Notes: generated from the sequence alone by a model not told the origin. DNA of 64,000 bases from Paraburkholderia tropica (GCF_914484835.1 NZ_CAJZAR010000095.1:53717-117716), one strand, 5' to 3'; shown: positions 33,711 to 45,586, counted from the first letter of the stretch. Translations and numbers: made by a program.

Positions 33711-36044
33711 ATGGTTGAACTTGAAATAGACGGCAAGAAGGTGCAGGTGCCCGAGGGCAGCATGGTGATCCAGGCCGCGCAGCGGGTGGACACGTACATC
33801 CCGCACTTCTGCTATCACAAGAAGCTGTCGATCGCGGCCAACTGCCGGATGTGTCTCGTCGATGTCGAGAAGATGCCGAAGGCCGTGCCCGCGTGCGCGA
33901 CGCCGGTGTCGCAAGGCATGATCGTGCGCACGACGTCCGACAAGGCCGTGCAGGGTCAGCAAGCCGTGATGGAATTCCTGCTGATCAACCACCCGCTGGA
34001 CTGCCCGATCTGCGATCAGGGCGGCGAATGCCAGCTGCAGGATCTGGCGGTGGGCTACGGCAAGTCGGCGTCGCGCTACAGCGAAGAAAAGCGCGTGGTG
34101 TTCCACAAGAACGTGGGCCCGCTCATCTCGATGGAAGAGATGTCGCGCTGCATCCACTGCACGCGCTGCGTGCGCTTCGGCGACGAGATCGCCGGCGTGA
34201 TGGAACTCGGCATGCTCGGCCGCGGCCAGCATTCGGAAATCAGCACCTTCCTCGGCAAGACCGTCGACTCGGAACTGTCGGGCAACATGATCGACCTGTG
34301 CCCGGTGGGCGCGCTCACGAGCAAGCCGTTCCGCTTCTCGGCGCGTACCTGGGAACTGTCGCGCCGCAAGTCGGTGAGCCCGCACGACGGCACGGGCGCG
34401 AACCTCGTCGTGCAGGTCAAGAACAACCGCGTGATGCGCGTGCTGCCGTTCGAGAACGAAGCCATCAACGAATGCTGGATTTCCGATAAGGACCGCTTCG
34501 CCTACGAAGGCCTGAACAGCGAAGACCGCCTCACGCACCCGATGATCAAGCAGGGTGGCGAGTGGGTGGAAACCGACTGGCAGACCGCGCTCGAATACGT
34601 GGTGAAGGGCATCAAGGGCATCAGCGACGAACACGGCGAAAACCATCTCGCCATGCTCGCGAGCCCGCACAGCACCGCTGAAGAACTCTATCTGGTCAAG
34701 CAGCTGGCCGACGCGATCGGCACGCCGAACGTCGACTTCCGTCTGCGTCAGAGCGACTTCTCGGCGCCGCTTTCGGGCGCGCCGTGGCTCGGTACGAAGA
34801 TCGCCGAACTCTCGCTCGCCGACTCGGCGCTCGTGATCGGCTCGTTCCTGCGCCGCGACCACGCGCTGTTCGCCGCGCGTCTGCGCCAGGCCGCCAAGGG
34901 CGGCGCGCAGATCACGCTGCTCAACGCCACGGCAGACGGCTCGCTGATCCCGAACGCGCAGCGCATCGTCGCCGCGCCGTCGGCATGGCTCGACGAACTC
35001 GCCACGATCGCGGCCGCCGTGTCGGAAGCGAAGGGCGTGGCACTGCCGGAAGCCTTCGCGGGCACGCAGTCGAACGACGCGGCCAAACAGGTCGCCGCCT
35101 CGCTCTCGACGGGCGAGCGCCGCTTCGTGCTGATCGGCAACGCGGTTGTGCAGCATCCCGATTTCGCGCTGCTGCATGCGGCCGCGCAGTTCATCGCCGA
35201 ACACACGGGCGCGACGCTCGGCTTCCTCACGGAAGCGGCCAACACGGTCGGCGCGCACCTCGTGGGCGCACTGCCGGGCCGCGACGGCCTGAACGCACGC
35301 GAAGCGTTCGAGCAGCCGCGCAAGGGCTATCTGCTGTTCAACGTCGAACCGGAATTCGATACGGTCAACCCGGCCGCCGCGCGCGCCGCGCTCGCGCAGG
35401 CCGAGATGGTCGCCGTGTTCTCGCCGTACAAGACCGGTCTCGATTACGCGGACGTGCTGCTGCCGATCGCGCCGTTCACGGAAACCTCGGGTACGTTCGT
35501 GAACGCCGAAGGCACGGTGCAAACCTTCAACGGCGTGGTGCGCCCGCTCGGCGACACGCGTCCGGCCTGGAAGGTCCTGCGCGTGCTGGGCACGCTCATG
35601 AAGCTGCCCGGCTTCGAATACGAAACCGCCGACGAAGTGCGCCGCAAGGCTCTCGGCGACGGCAGTTTCGACGCACGTCTGTCGAACAAGGCCGTGGCGC
35701 AGGTTGCGCGCGGCAGCGTGGCGAAGGCCGCGGAAGGCCGCTTCGAGCGCGTCGCCGACGTGCCCATCTACAGCGCCGATCCGATCGTGCGCCGTGGCGA
35801 AGCCCTGCAACTCACGATGGCGGCCCGCGTGGCGAACACGGTCGGCCTGCCGGCAGCGCTGTTCGATCAGCTCGGCCTGAAGGAAGGCGACGCCGTGCGC
35901 GTGCGCCAGGGCGACCTGTCGGTGACCGCGCCGGCAACGCGCGATGCGAATCTTGCGCCGACGGCGGTGCGCGTGTCGGCGGCCACGCCGGCCGGCGCGC
36001 AGCTCGGCAGCCTGTTCGGTGAACTGCTGGTGGAGAAGGCGTAA
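33711..36044 (+). CDS. nuoG: NADH-quinone oxidoreductase subunit G
   Basis: 777 aa. N-terminal 2Fe-2S domain (N1b: FCYHKKLS, NCRMCLVD, ACATPV), then the His-Cys3 N5 segment HPLDCPICDQGGECQ, the N4 segment CIHCTRCVRFGDEI with CPVGALTS, and a long inactive molybdopterin-oxidoreductase-like domain. Usual betaproteobacterial length. nuoH follows with no gap. Confidence 0.97.
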   Translation: MVELEIDGKKVQVPEGSMVIQAAQRVDTYIPHFCYHKKLSIAANCRMCLVDVEKMPKAVPACATPVSQGMIVRTTSDKAVQGQQAVMEFLLINHPLDCPICDQGGECQLQDLAVGYGKSASRYSEEKRVVFHKNVGPLISMEEMSRCIHCTRCVRFGDEIAGVMELGMLGRGQHSEISTFLGKTVDSELSGNMIDLCPVGALTSKPFRFSARTWELSRRKSVSPHDGTGANLVVQVKNNRVMRVLPFENEAINECWISDKDRFAYEGLNSEDRLTHPMIKQGGEWVETDWQTALEYVVKGIKGISDEHGENHLAMLASPHSTAEELYLVKQLADAIGTPNVDFRLRQSDFSAPLSGAPWLGTKIAELSLADSALVIGSFLRRDHALFAARLRQAAKGGAQITLLNATADGSLIPNAQRIVAAPSAWLDELATIAAAVSEAKGVALPEAFAGTQSNDAAKQVAASLSTGERRFVLIGNAVVQHPDFALLHAAAQFIAEHTGATLGFLTEAANTVGAHLVGALPGRDGLNAREAFEQPRKGYLLFNVEPEFDTVNPAAARAALAQAEMVAVFSPYKTGLDYADVLLPIAPFTETSGTFVNAEGTVQTFNGVVRPLGDTRPAWKVLRVLGTLMKLPGFEYETADEVRRKALGDGSFDARLSNKAVAQVARGSVAKAAEGRFERVADVPIYSADPIVRRGEALQLTMAARVANTVGLPAALFDQLGLKEGDAVRVRQGDLSVTAPATRDANLAPTAVRVSAATPAGAQLGSLFGELLVEKA

Positions 36045-37109
36045 ATGAGCTTGTTCGATACGATCAATGCAGGCGGCAGCCAGCTGCTCGGCGTGGCCTG
36101 GCCCACGGTCTGGGCGCTGGTGCGCATTCTCGTCGTCGCGGTGGTGATCCTGCTGTGCGTGGCGTACCTGATCCTCTGGGAGCGCAAGCTGATCGGCTGG
36201 ATGCACGTGCGTCTCGGCCCGAACCGCGTCGGTCCCGGCGGCCTGCTGCAGCCGATCGCCGACGTGCTGAAGCTGCTGCTCAAGGAAGTCATTCAGCCCG
36301 CGCAGGCGAGCCGCTGGGTCTACATGGTCGCACCGGTCATGGTCGTGGTGCCGGCCTTCGCGGTCTGGGCGGTGATTCCGTTCCAGGCGGGCGCGGTGCT
36401 CGGCAACATCAACGCCGGTCTGCTCTACGTGATGGCGATCTCGTCGATCGGCGTCTACGGCGTGATTCTCGCGGGCTGGGCCTCGAACTCGAAGTACGCG
36501 TTCCTCGGCGCGATGCGCGCCGCGGCGCAGATGGTTTCGTACGAAATCGCGATGGGCTTCGCGCTCGTCGTGGTGCTGATGGTGTCGGGCAGCCTGAACC
36601 TCTCGGACATCGTCCAGGGCCAGATGCGCGGCATGTTCGCGAACTGGGGCATCACGTTCCTCTCGTGGAACTGGCTGCCGCTGCTGCCGATGTTCGTCGT
36701 CTACTTCATCTCGGGCATCGCCGAAACGAACCGCCACCCGTTCGACGTGGTGGAAGGGGAGTCGGAAATCGTCGCGGGTCACATGGTCGACTACTCGGGG
36801 ATGGGCTTCGCGCTGTTCTTCCTCGCCGAGTACATCAACATGATCGTGATCTCGGCGCTGGCGTCGGTGCTGTTCCTGGGCGGCTGGAGCGCGCCGTTCG
36901 CGTTCCTCGACTTCATCCCGGGCGTGTTCTGGCTCGTGCTGAAGGTCTTCTGCCTGCTGTCGGTGTTCATCTGGGCGCGCGCAACGTTCCCGCGCTACCG
37001 CTATGACCAGATCATGCGTCTGGGCTGGAAGGTGTTTATTCCGGTCTGCGTGGTGTGGCTGATCGTGGTCGGCTTCTGGTATATGTCGCCGCTGAGCATC
37101 TGGAAATAA
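36045..37109 (+). CDS. nuoH: NADH-quinone oxidoreductase subunit H
   Basis: 354 aa with about eight membrane helices; links the Q module to the proton-pumping arm. Seen: WERKLIGWMHVRLGPNRVGP with its conserved charged loop, and AETNRHPFDVVEGESEIVAG, the Glu-rich loop near the quinone channel. ATG immediately follows the nuoG stop. Confidence 0.97.
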   Translation: MSLFDTINAGGSQLLGVAWPTVWALVRILVVAVVILLCVAYLILWERKLIGWMHVRLGPNRVGPGGLLQPIADVLKLLLKEVIQPAQASRWVYMVAPVMVVVPAFAVWAVIPFQAGAVLGNINAGLLYVMAISSIGVYGVILAGWASNSKYAFLGAMRAAAQMVSYEIAMGFALVVVLMVSGSLNLSDIVQGQMRGMFANWGITFLSWNWLPLLPMFVVYFISGIAETNRHPFDVVEGESEIVAGHMVDYSGMGFALFFLAEYINMIVISALASVLFLGGWSAPFAFLDFIPGVFWLVLKVFCLLSVFIWARATFPRYRYDQIMRLGWKVFIPVCVVWLIVVGFWYMSPLSIWK

Positions 37110-37123
37110 GGGGCGAACGAAAC

Positions 37124-37612
37124 ATGAACGCGATCCAAAACTTCTTCAAGACGTTCTTCCTGACCGAGCTGCTCAAAGGTCTGGCGCTGACGGGCCGTTA
37201 TACGTTCAAGCGCAAGATCACCGTGCAGTTCCCGGAAGAGAAGACTCCGATGTCGCCGCGTTTCCGTGGTCTGCACGCGCTGCGCCGCTATGAAAATGGC
37301 GAAGAGCGCTGCATCGCGTGCAAGCTGTGCGAGGCCGTGTGCCCCGCGATGGCGATCACGATCGAATCGGAAGTGCGCGAGGACAACACGCGCCGCACGA
37401 CGCGTTACGACATCGACCTGACCAAATGCATCTTCTGCGGTTTCTGCGAAGAGAGCTGCCCGGTCGACTCGATCGTCGAAACGCACATTCTCGAGTATCA
37501 CGGCGAGAAGCGCGGCGATCTGTACTTCACGAAAGACATGCTGCTGGCCGTCGGCGACCGCTACGAAGCGCAGATCGCGGCGAACAAGGCAGCAGATGCA
37601 CCGTACCGTTGA
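37124..37612 (+). CDS. nuoI: NADH-quinone oxidoreductase subunit I
   Basis: 162 aa, two [4Fe-4S] clusters N6a and N6b: CIACKLCEAVCP and CIFCGFCEESCP. An amphipathic N terminus sits on the membrane. Start at 37124 after GGGGCGAACG; in-frame codons upstream overlap nuoH and are not supported. A 171-bp gap without a clear gene precedes nuoJ. Confidence 0.97.
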   Translation: MNAIQNFFKTFFLTELLKGLALTGRYTFKRKITVQFPEEKTPMSPRFRGLHALRRYENGEERCIACKLCEAVCPAMAITIESEVREDNTRRTTRYDIDLTKCIFCGFCEESCPVDSIVETHILEYHGEKRGDLYFTKDMLLAVGDRYEAQIAANKAADAPYR

Positions 37613-37783
37613 TCTTAAGCTTGACGCTGCATCGGCCCGCGGTTCGGGCCGGCTGCGGGGAACGCGCGTGCCGCAAAACGCCGCGCGCCGCAGTCTGACC
37701 GCCGCCGCGGCGCACTCTGGTCTGGCCGCCAGTCCGCGCCGCGCAATCCGCCTCACGATGGCCTCAACGATGAACCAGTAATC

Positions 37784-38491
37784 ATGGAATTCACGACCGT
37801 CCTGTTTTACATCTTCGCGCTGCTGCTCACGCTATCAGGGCTGAAGGTGATCACCTCGCGCAATCCTGTCTCGTCGGCGCTCTTTCTCGTGCTCGCGTTC
37901 TTCAACGCAGCGGCGATCTGGATGCTGCTCGAGGCCGAATTCCTCGCCATCCTGCTGGTGCTCGTCTACGTGGGCGCGGTGATGGTGCTGTTCCTGTTCG
38001 TCGTGATGATGCTGGACATCAACGTCGACGTGCTGAGCCGCGACTTCAAGCGCTTCATCCCGGTGGCGACCATCGTGGGCGCGATCATCGTGGTCGAAAC
38101 CGCGCTGATCCTGTGGCACGGCTACGGCGCGACCAGCGCACCGGTGCCCGACACTTCGGCGGCCGCTGCCGCGTCGGTGTCGAACACGCACCTGATCGGC
38201 AAGATCATCTACACCGACTACATCTTCGCGTTCGAAGTCGCCGGCCTCGTGCTGCTGGTGGCGATTGTCGCGGCCATCGCGCTGACCGTGCGCGAGCCGA
38301 AGGACAGCAAGCGCCAGAACGTCTCGAAGCAGGTGGCCGTGCGCCGCGAGGACCGCGTGCGTCTCGTGAAGATGCAGGCTGTCGTGGAAGTGCCGGAGCC
38401 GGAACCGGCGCCCGCGGAAGCGGCTGCTCCGGCAGCAGGCGCGGCACCGGCTGCACCCGCTGCCCCGGCCGCACCGGCAACGAAGAGCTAA
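37784..38491 (+). CDS. nuoJ: NADH-quinone oxidoreductase subunit J
   Basis: 235 aa, five membrane helices, part of the proton-pumping arm. Seen: [20 protein letters not shown] and the pi-bulge region [17 protein letters not shown]. The C-terminal ~50 residues are a Pro/Ala/Glu tail ([15 protein letters not shown]) longer than E. coli NuoJ. Followed by nuoK after 17 bp. Confidence 0.95.
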
Positions 38492-38508
38492 GCGCGAAGG
38501 AGCGAAAC

Positions 38509-38814
38509 ATGTTGACTCTGGCCCATTACCTCGTGCTCGGCGCGATCCTCTTCGCGATCTCGATCGTCGGAATCTTTCTCAATCGGCGCAACGTCATCAT
38601 CATCCTGATGGCGATTGAGCTGATGCTGTTGGCGGTGAACACGAACTTCGTCGCGTTCTCGCATTATCTCGGTGACGTTCACGGACAGATTTTCGTGTTC
38701 TTCGTGCTAACTGTTGCGGCCGCGGAAGCCGCGATTGGTCTGGCTATTCTTGTGACTCTGTTCCGCAGCCTCGACACGATCAACGTCGAGGACCTCGATC
38801 AGCTCAAAGGCTAA
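38509..38814 (+). CDS. nuoK: NADH-quinone oxidoreductase subunit K
   Basis: 101 aa, three helices, MrpC-like proton channel subunit. Seen: the conserved Glu in [13 protein letters not shown] and the second in [12 protein letters not shown]. Start at ATG 38509 with AAGGAG upstream; a much longer ORF in this frame overlaps nuoJ out of frame and is rejected. Confidence 0.97.
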
Positions 38815-38825
38815 GGCAGGCTGCT

Positions 38826-40871
<2,046 letters not shown>

Positions 40872-40884
40872 GGCGAGGAAACGC

Positions 40885-42384
40885 ATGCACGCAACTCCGA
40901 TTCTCAGTATTGCGATCTGGATGCCGATATTATTCGGCGTCGTCGTTCTAGTAGTGGGTTCCGACCGGAACCCGGGCCGAGCCCGCTGGCTCGCGCTCAT
41001 CGGTTCAGTGCTTAGTTTCCTCGTTACGCTCCCGCTCGTTTCGGGCTTCGACACCACCACGGCTGCGCTGCAGTTCGAGGAGAAGTCGGTCTGGATCGAG
41101 CGGTTCAACATCGCCTATCACCTGGGCGTCGACGGCATCGCCATGTGGTTCGTGGTGCTCACGGCGCTCATTACCGTGATCGTCGTGATCGCGGGCTGGC
41201 AGGTGATCAAGGAAGACGTCGCGCAGTATTTCGCCGCCTTCCTTGTCCTGTCGGGGCTGATGATCGGCGTTTTCTGCGCCGCAGACGGTCTGCTGTTCTA
41301 CGTGTTCTTCGAAGCCACGCTGATTCCGATGTACATCATCATCGGTATCTGGGGCGGTCCGAATCGCGTGTATGCGGCGTTCAAGTTTTTTCTGTACACG
41401 CTGGCCGGTTCGCTGCTGATGCTGGTCGCGTTGCTGTACATGTACCGTGTGACGCACACGTTCGACCTCGCCACCTGGCAGGACGCCAAGCTCGCCATGA
41501 CGCCGCAGATACTGCTGTTCATCGCGTTCTTCTTCGCGTTCGCCGTGAAGGTGCCGATGTGGCCGGTGCACACGTGGTTGCCGGACGCGCACGTCGAAGC
41601 GCCCACGGGCGGCTCGGTGGTGCTGGCCGCCATCATGCTGAAGCTCGGCGCGTACGGTTTCCTGCGTTTCTCGCTGCCGGTCACGCCGGACGCGAGTCAT
41701 TACCTGGCGCCGGTCATCATCACGCTCTCGCTGATCGCTGTGATCTACATCGGTCTCGTGGCGATGGTGCAGGCGGACATGAAGAAGCTGGTCGCGTATT
41801 CGTCGATCGCCCACATGGGTTTCGTCACGCTCGGCTTCTTTATGTTCGGCCCGTCGAGCCAGCTTGCGATTGAAGGCGGGATCATCCAGATGATCTCGCA
41901 CGGCTTCGTCTCGGGCGCCATGTTCCTGTGCATCGGGGTGCTGTACGACCGCATGCACACGCGTCAGATCGCCGATTACGGCGGTGTCGTCAACACGATG
42001 CCGAAGTTCGCGGCGCTGGCCATGCTGTTCGCGATGGCCAACTGCGGCCTGCCGGGCACCTCTGGATTCGTCGGCGAATTCATGGTGATTCTGGCGGCTG
42101 TGAAGTTCAACTTCTGGATCGCATTCGGGGCGGCGTTCACGCTGATCCTGGGCGCGGCCTATACGTTGTGGATGTACAAGCGGGTGTTCTTCGGCGCCAT
42201 CTCGAACGATCATGTTCGCGAGCTGAAGGACATCAACGGTCGCGAATACTTCATTCTTGCGGTGCTCGCGCTGTTCACGCTTTTCATGGGCATCTACCCG
42301 AAGCCCTTTACCGATGTGATGCACGTTTCCGTGGAAAACCTCCTCTCCCACGTCGCAGTGTCGAAACTGCCGCTGTCACAGTAA
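40885..42384 (+). CDS. nuoM: NADH-quinone oxidoreductase subunit M
   Basis: 499 aa antiporter-like subunit. Seen: FFEATLIPMYIIIGIWGG with the key Glu, KVPMWPVHTWLPDAHVEAPT, and KKLVAYSSIAHMGFV. About 14 helices, full length. 13 bp after nuoL, with GGCGAGGAAACG as ribosome site. Confidence 0.97.
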   Translation: MHATPILSIAIWMPILFGVVVLVVGSDRNPGRARWLALIGSVLSFLVTLPLVSGFDTTTAALQFEEKSVWIERFNIAYHLGVDGIAMWFVVLTALITVIVVIAGWQVIKEDVAQYFAAFLVLSGLMIGVFCAADGLLFYVFFEATLIPMYIIIGIWGGPNRVYAAFKFFLYTLAGSLLMLVALLYMYRVTHTFDLATWQDAKLAMTPQILLFIAFFFAFAVKVPMWPVHTWLPDAHVEAPTGGSVVLAAIMLKLGAYGFLRFSLPVTPDASHYLAPVIITLSLIAVIYIGLVAMVQADMKKLVAYSSIAHMGFVTLGFFMFGPSSQLAIEGGIIQMISHGFVSGAMFLCIGVLYDRMHTRQIADYGGVVNTMPKFAALAMLFAMANCGLPGTSGFVGEFMVILAAVKFNFWIAFGAAFTLILGAAYTLWMYKRVFFGAISNDHVRELKDINGREYFILAVLALFTLFMGIYPKPFTDVMHVSVENLLSHVAVSKLPLSQ

Positions 42385-42408
42385 TACCGAGCGGAGGAAC
42401 AAAAGATC

Positions 42409-43881
42409 ATGCCAAACGCCCCTATGAACGCTCTGCTACCCGACGCGCTGGTGATGACCGGCCTCGTCGTGGCGTGGCTCAACGACACGTTCTCCGGTCC
42501 TTCGGGCCGGCGCACGACCTATTTCATCGCGCTGCTGACCACGGTCATCGCCGGTATCTGGTTTGCGGTGAACGCGTTCGACCCGCACGTGTACTACTAC
42601 TTCACGCGCATGTACGTGGTGGATGCGTTCGCCAGCGCCATGAAGTCGGTCGTCACGCTCGGCTACGCCGTGTCGATCGTGTACTCGCGCAAGTATCTCG
42701 AAGACCGCGACATGTTCCGGGGCGAGTTCTTCCTGCTTGGCATGTTCTCGCTGCTCGGCCAGCTTGTGATGATCTCGGGCAACAACTTCTTGACGCTGTA
42801 CCTCGGCCTCGAACTGATGTCGCTGTCGCTCTACGCGGTCATCGCGCTGCGCCGTGACGCGACGCAGTCGAACGAAGCGGCCATGAAGTACTACGTGCTG
42901 GGCGCGCTCGCATCGGGCTTCCTGCTCTACGGCATCTCGATGCTGTACGGCGCGACCGGTTCGCTCGAACTCGGCGAAGTGTTCAAGGCGGTGGCCTCGG
43001 GTCACATCAACGACATCGTGCTGCTGTTCGGCGTGGTGTTCATCGTGGCGGGCGTGGCGTTCAAGATGGGCGCGGTGCCGTTCCACATGTGGGTGCCCGA
43101 CGTCTACCAGGGCGCGCCCACGGCCATGTCGCTGCTCACCGGCGGTGGCCCGAAGGTCGCGGCGTTCGCCTGGGCCGTGCGTTTCCTGGTCATGGGTCTG
43201 CTGCCGCTGGCCGTCGACTGGCAGCAAATGCTGATCATCCTGGCCGCGCTCTCGATGATCGTCGGCAACATCACGGGTATCGTCCAGCGCAACGTCAAGC
43301 GCATGCTCGCGTACTCGGCCATCTCGAACATGGGCTTCGTGCTGCTCGGCCTGCTCGCCGGCATCGTCGACAACAAGGCGACGGGCGCGGCCAGTGCGTA
43401 CAGCTCGGCCATGTTCTACAGCATCGTCTACCTGATCACGACGCTCGGCGCGTTCGGTATCGTCATGCTGCTGTCGCGCCGCGACTTCGAAGCGGAAACG
43501 CTTGACGACTTCAAGGGCCTGAATCACCGCAGCCCGATGTTCGCGGCGGTCATGATGGTCATGATGTTCTCGCTCGCGGGCATTCCGCCGACGGTCGGCT
43601 TCTATGCGAAGCTCGCCGTGCTCGAAGCGACGATGAACGCCGGCCTCACGTGGCTCGCGATCCTCGCCGTCGTCACGTCGCTGTTCGGTGCGTTCTACTA
43701 CCTGCGCATCGTCAAGCTGATGTACTTCGATGCACCGACGGACACCGCGCCGATCGAAAGCCATAGCTGCAACCGCGCGCTGCTCACGCTCAACGGCGTG
43801 GCCGTGCTGGCGCTCGGCATCATTCCGGGTCCGCTGATGTCGGTCTGCCTGCAAGCCGTTTCGCATACGCTGCCGCTGTAA
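42409..43881 (+). CDS. nuoN: NADH-quinone oxidoreductase subunit N
   Basis: 490 aa antiporter-like subunit. Seen: YLGLELMSLSLYAVIAL (key Glu), FKMGAVPFHMWVPDVYQGAP (key Lys) and KRMLAYSAISNMGFVL. Last nuo gene; its TAA shares a base with the ATG of the DUF2818 gene (TAATG), so that gene is cotranslated. Confidence 0.97.
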   Translation: MPNAPMNALLPDALVMTGLVVAWLNDTFSGPSGRRTTYFIALLTTVIAGIWFAVNAFDPHVYYYFTRMYVVDAFASAMKSVVTLGYAVSIVYSRKYLEDRDMFRGEFFLLGMFSLLGQLVMISGNNFLTLYLGLELMSLSLYAVIALRRDATQSNEAAMKYYVLGALASGFLLYGISMLYGATGSLELGEVFKAVASGHINDIVLLFGVVFIVAGVAFKMGAVPFHMWVPDVYQGAPTAMSLLTGGGPKVAAFAWAVRFLVMGLLPLAVDWQQMLIILAALSMIVGNITGIVQRNVKRMLAYSAISNMGFVLLGLLAGIVDNKATGAASAYSSAMFYSIVYLITTLGAFGIVMLLSRRDFEAETLDDFKGLNHRSPMFAAVMMVMMFSLAGIPPTVGFYAKLAVLEATMNAGLTWLAILAVVTSLFGAFYYLRIVKLMYFDAPTDTAPIESHSCNRALLTLNGVAVLALGIIPGPLMSVCLQAVSHTLPL

Positions 43882-44183
43882 TGTCGTCTGCTGGCTGGTT
43901 TATCGTCTTGTTGGCGCTCGCGGGCGCCAACCTCCCGTTCCTCAATCAACGGTTGTTCGGCCTGGTGCCGGTGCGTGCGCAGAAGAAAAGCGCGTGGATC
44001 CGCATTGCCGAACTGATCGTGCTGTATTTCGTGGTCGGTGCGTTCGGCTTCCTGCTGGAAGCGCGCGCCGGTAACCGCTTCGACCAGGGCTGGCAGTTCT
44101 ACGCCATCACGTTCAGTCTTTTTGTCGTGTTCGCGTTCCCCGGCTTCACCTGGCAATATCTCGTCAAACGCCGTCAGGCGTGA
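43881..44183 (+). CDS. DUF2818 small membrane protein
   Basis: 100 aa, three hydrophobic helices (FIVLLALAGANLPF, IAELIVLYFVVGAFGFLLEA, FYAITFSLFVVFAFPGFTW). DUF2818 is typically found right after nuoN in beta-proteobacteria; it overlaps the nuoN stop by one base. Its tight link suggests an accessory or assembly role for complex I, but no function is established. A hairpin follows it. Confidence 0.9.
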   Translation: MSSAGWFIVLLALAGANLPFLNQRLFGLVPVRAQKKSAWIRIAELIVLYFVVGAFGFLLEARAGNRFDQGWQFYAITFSLFVVFAFPGFTWQYLVKRRQA

Positions 44184-44218
44184 AGCGCGCGTCTCGTCCC
44201 GCACGAGGCGCGCGTTGT
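44184..44218 (+). terminator. Hairpin at the end of the nuo operon
   Basis: Arms 44186-44197 and 44203-44214 pair over 12 bp around a 5-nt loop. Only a broken T run follows (TTGTCAGTTTCTT), so termination may be weak. Confidence 0.5.
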
Positions 44219-44276
44219 CAGTTTCTTCGCGGCTTTCCCGCGCCTTCCCGATCACGCGTCTTTCCGAGGTTTCAAC

Positions 44277-44870
44277 ATGGCTGCTGAAGATCAGAAACAC
44301 GACCCGGCGCTCGCCGAGACGTGCGTCGAAAGCACGACGCTCCACGCGGGCAAATTTCTCACGCTCAAATGCGATACGGTTGCGCTGCCCGACGGCAAGC
44401 ACGCCACGCGCGAATACGTGCAGCATCCCGGCGCGGTCATGGTGATTCCGTTGTTCGACGACGGCCGCGTGTTGATGGAGCGCCAATATCGCTATCCGCT
44501 CTCGCGCGTGATGACCGAGTTTCCAGCGGGCAAGCTCGATCCGCAGGAAGGCGCGCTCGCCTGCGCGATCCGCGAACTGAAGGAAGAGACGGGCTACACG
44601 GCGCGCGAGTACATTTATCTGACGAAGATTCATCCGGTCATTTCGTACTCGACCGAGTTCATCGACATCTATCTGGCGCGCGGCCTCACGGCGGGCGAGT
44701 CGAAGCTCGACGAAGGCGAATTCCTCGAAACCTTCACGGCCACGCTGCCCGAGCTGCTCGAATGGGTGCGCAACGGCAAGATCACCGACGTGAAGACGGT
44801 GATCGGCACGTTCTGGCTCGAGAAGGCGCTTTCGGGCGAATGGCCGCTCGGCAAGGCGGAGCAGGGCTGA
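44277..44870 (+). CDS. NUDIX hydrolase, ADP-ribose pyrophosphatase type
   Basis: 197 aa. Perfect Nudix box G-x5-E-x7-RE-L-x-EE-x-G spanning about residues 85-107 (ends RELKEETGY). Preceding VMVIPLFDDGRVLMERQYRYP and the later KIHPVISYSTEFIDIYLA match ADP-ribose/ADP-sugar pyrophosphatases. Cytoplasmic housecleaning of ADP-ribose is likely; substrate not certain. 93 bp after DUF2818, possibly read through from nuo. Confidence 0.9.
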   Translation: MAAEDQKHDPALAETCVESTTLHAGKFLTLKCDTVALPDGKHATREYVQHPGAVMVIPLFDDGRVLMERQYRYPLSRVMTEFPAGKLDPQEGALACAIRELKEETGYTAREYIYLTKIHPVISYSTEFIDIYLARGLTAGESKLDEGEFLETFTATLPELLEWVRNGKITDVKTVIGTFWLEKALSGEWPLGKAEQG

Positions 44871-44906
44871 TCGCGGCGCGACGCGGTTCTAGCAAGCTGG
44901 ACAGCA

Positions 44907-44933
44907 ACACGGCGGCCCGCGAGGCCGCCGTGT
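44907..44933 (+). terminator. Strong hairpin after the NUDIX gene
   Basis: ACACGGCGGC and GCCGCCGTGT, perfect 10-bp stem with a 7-nt loop; no T run after it, so intrinsic termination is uncertain. Confidence 0.5.
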
Positions 44934-44966
44934 GCATTCTGGCGCGGCGGATTCGATCGAACTGCT

Positions 44967-44996
44967 TTGGCGCGCAAAATTGGGCGGCGCTACAAT
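44967..44996 (+). promoter_or_regulatory. Possible upstream promoter for the DUF1178/acyl-CoA cluster
   Basis: TTGGCG (44967-44972), 18 bp, TACAAT (44991-44996). Confidence 0.45.
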
Positions 44997-45066
44997 TCAT
45001 CATCGGCATTCCCCGCGCATCAACGCCGCCACCGGTGCGGGTAGGGCAGTGAATACCCCACCCCAA

Positions 45067-45111
45067 AAATTTACGAACGGTCGTTCACAAATTTGCGATT
45101 TGCGCTACACT
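45067..45111 (+). promoter_or_regulatory. Palindromic operator over a promoter, upstream of DUF1178/acyl-CoA genes
   Basis: A 28-bp interrupted palindrome is centred at 45080.5: AAATTT (45067-45072), GAACG (45075-45079), GT, CGTTC (45082-45086), AAATTT (45089-45094). It covers the -35 TTCACA (45084-45089) of a promoter whose -10 is TACACT (45106-45111). The core resembles sites of TetR-family acyl-CoA regulators such as Thermus PaaR. Confidence 0.6.
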
Positions 45112-45133
45112 TCAACGCAAGCCTCGACTCCCC

Positions 45134-45586
45134 ATGAAGGTCCTCGATTTACAGTGCCCAGACGGCCATCGGTTTGAAGGCTGGTTCGCTTCCGCTGACG
45201 ATTTCGAATCGCAGCGCGCGCGCAAGCTGGTCGAATGTCCGATGTGCGGCGCGAACGAAGTCACGCGCCTGCCGTCCGCGCCCCGGCTGAATCTGTCGGG
45301 CGCGCGCGCGACGCCTGACGCACCGTCTCATGCTCAGGGCAAACACGCTGAGCAGGCGGCGCAGTGGCAGGCGCACGTGATGCGTGTGATGCGCGAGGTC
45401 CTCGAGAAAACGGAGAACGTAGGCGACCGTTTCGCCGAGGAGGCGCGGCGCATTCACTACAACGAAGCGCCGTCGCGCAACATTCGCGGAGTTGCTTCCG
45501 TGGAGGATGCGCAAGCTCTCGTCGAAGAAGGCATCGATGTGATGCCGCTGCCGGTGCCGGCCGCGCTGAAGGGTCCGCTGCAATAA
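45134..45586 (+). CDS. DUF1178 family protein
   Basis: 150 aa. N-terminal zinc-ribbon-like half (LQCPDGHRFEGWF with Cys at about residue 7, then LVECPMCGANEV), and C-terminal VGDRFAEEARRIHYNEAPSRNIRG, the family signature. Found widely in proteobacteria, often beside acyl-CoA dehydrogenase or NUDIX genes; function unknown. First gene after the palindromic operator, 66 bp before the acyl-CoA dehydrogenase. Confidence 0.9.
   Translation: MKVLDLQCPDGHRFEGWFASADDFESQRARKLVECPMCGANEVTRLPSAPRLNLSGARATPDAPSHAQGKHAEQAAQWQAHVMRVMREVLEKTENVGDRFAEEARRIHYNEAPSRNIRGVASVEDAQALVEEGIDVMPLPVPAALKGPLQ

Noticed and set aside
33702..36782. 1026-codon minus-strand ORF antisense to nuoG and nuoH
   Set aside because: No recognisable domain; the plus strand has all cluster ligands of nuoG. 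Shadow frame.
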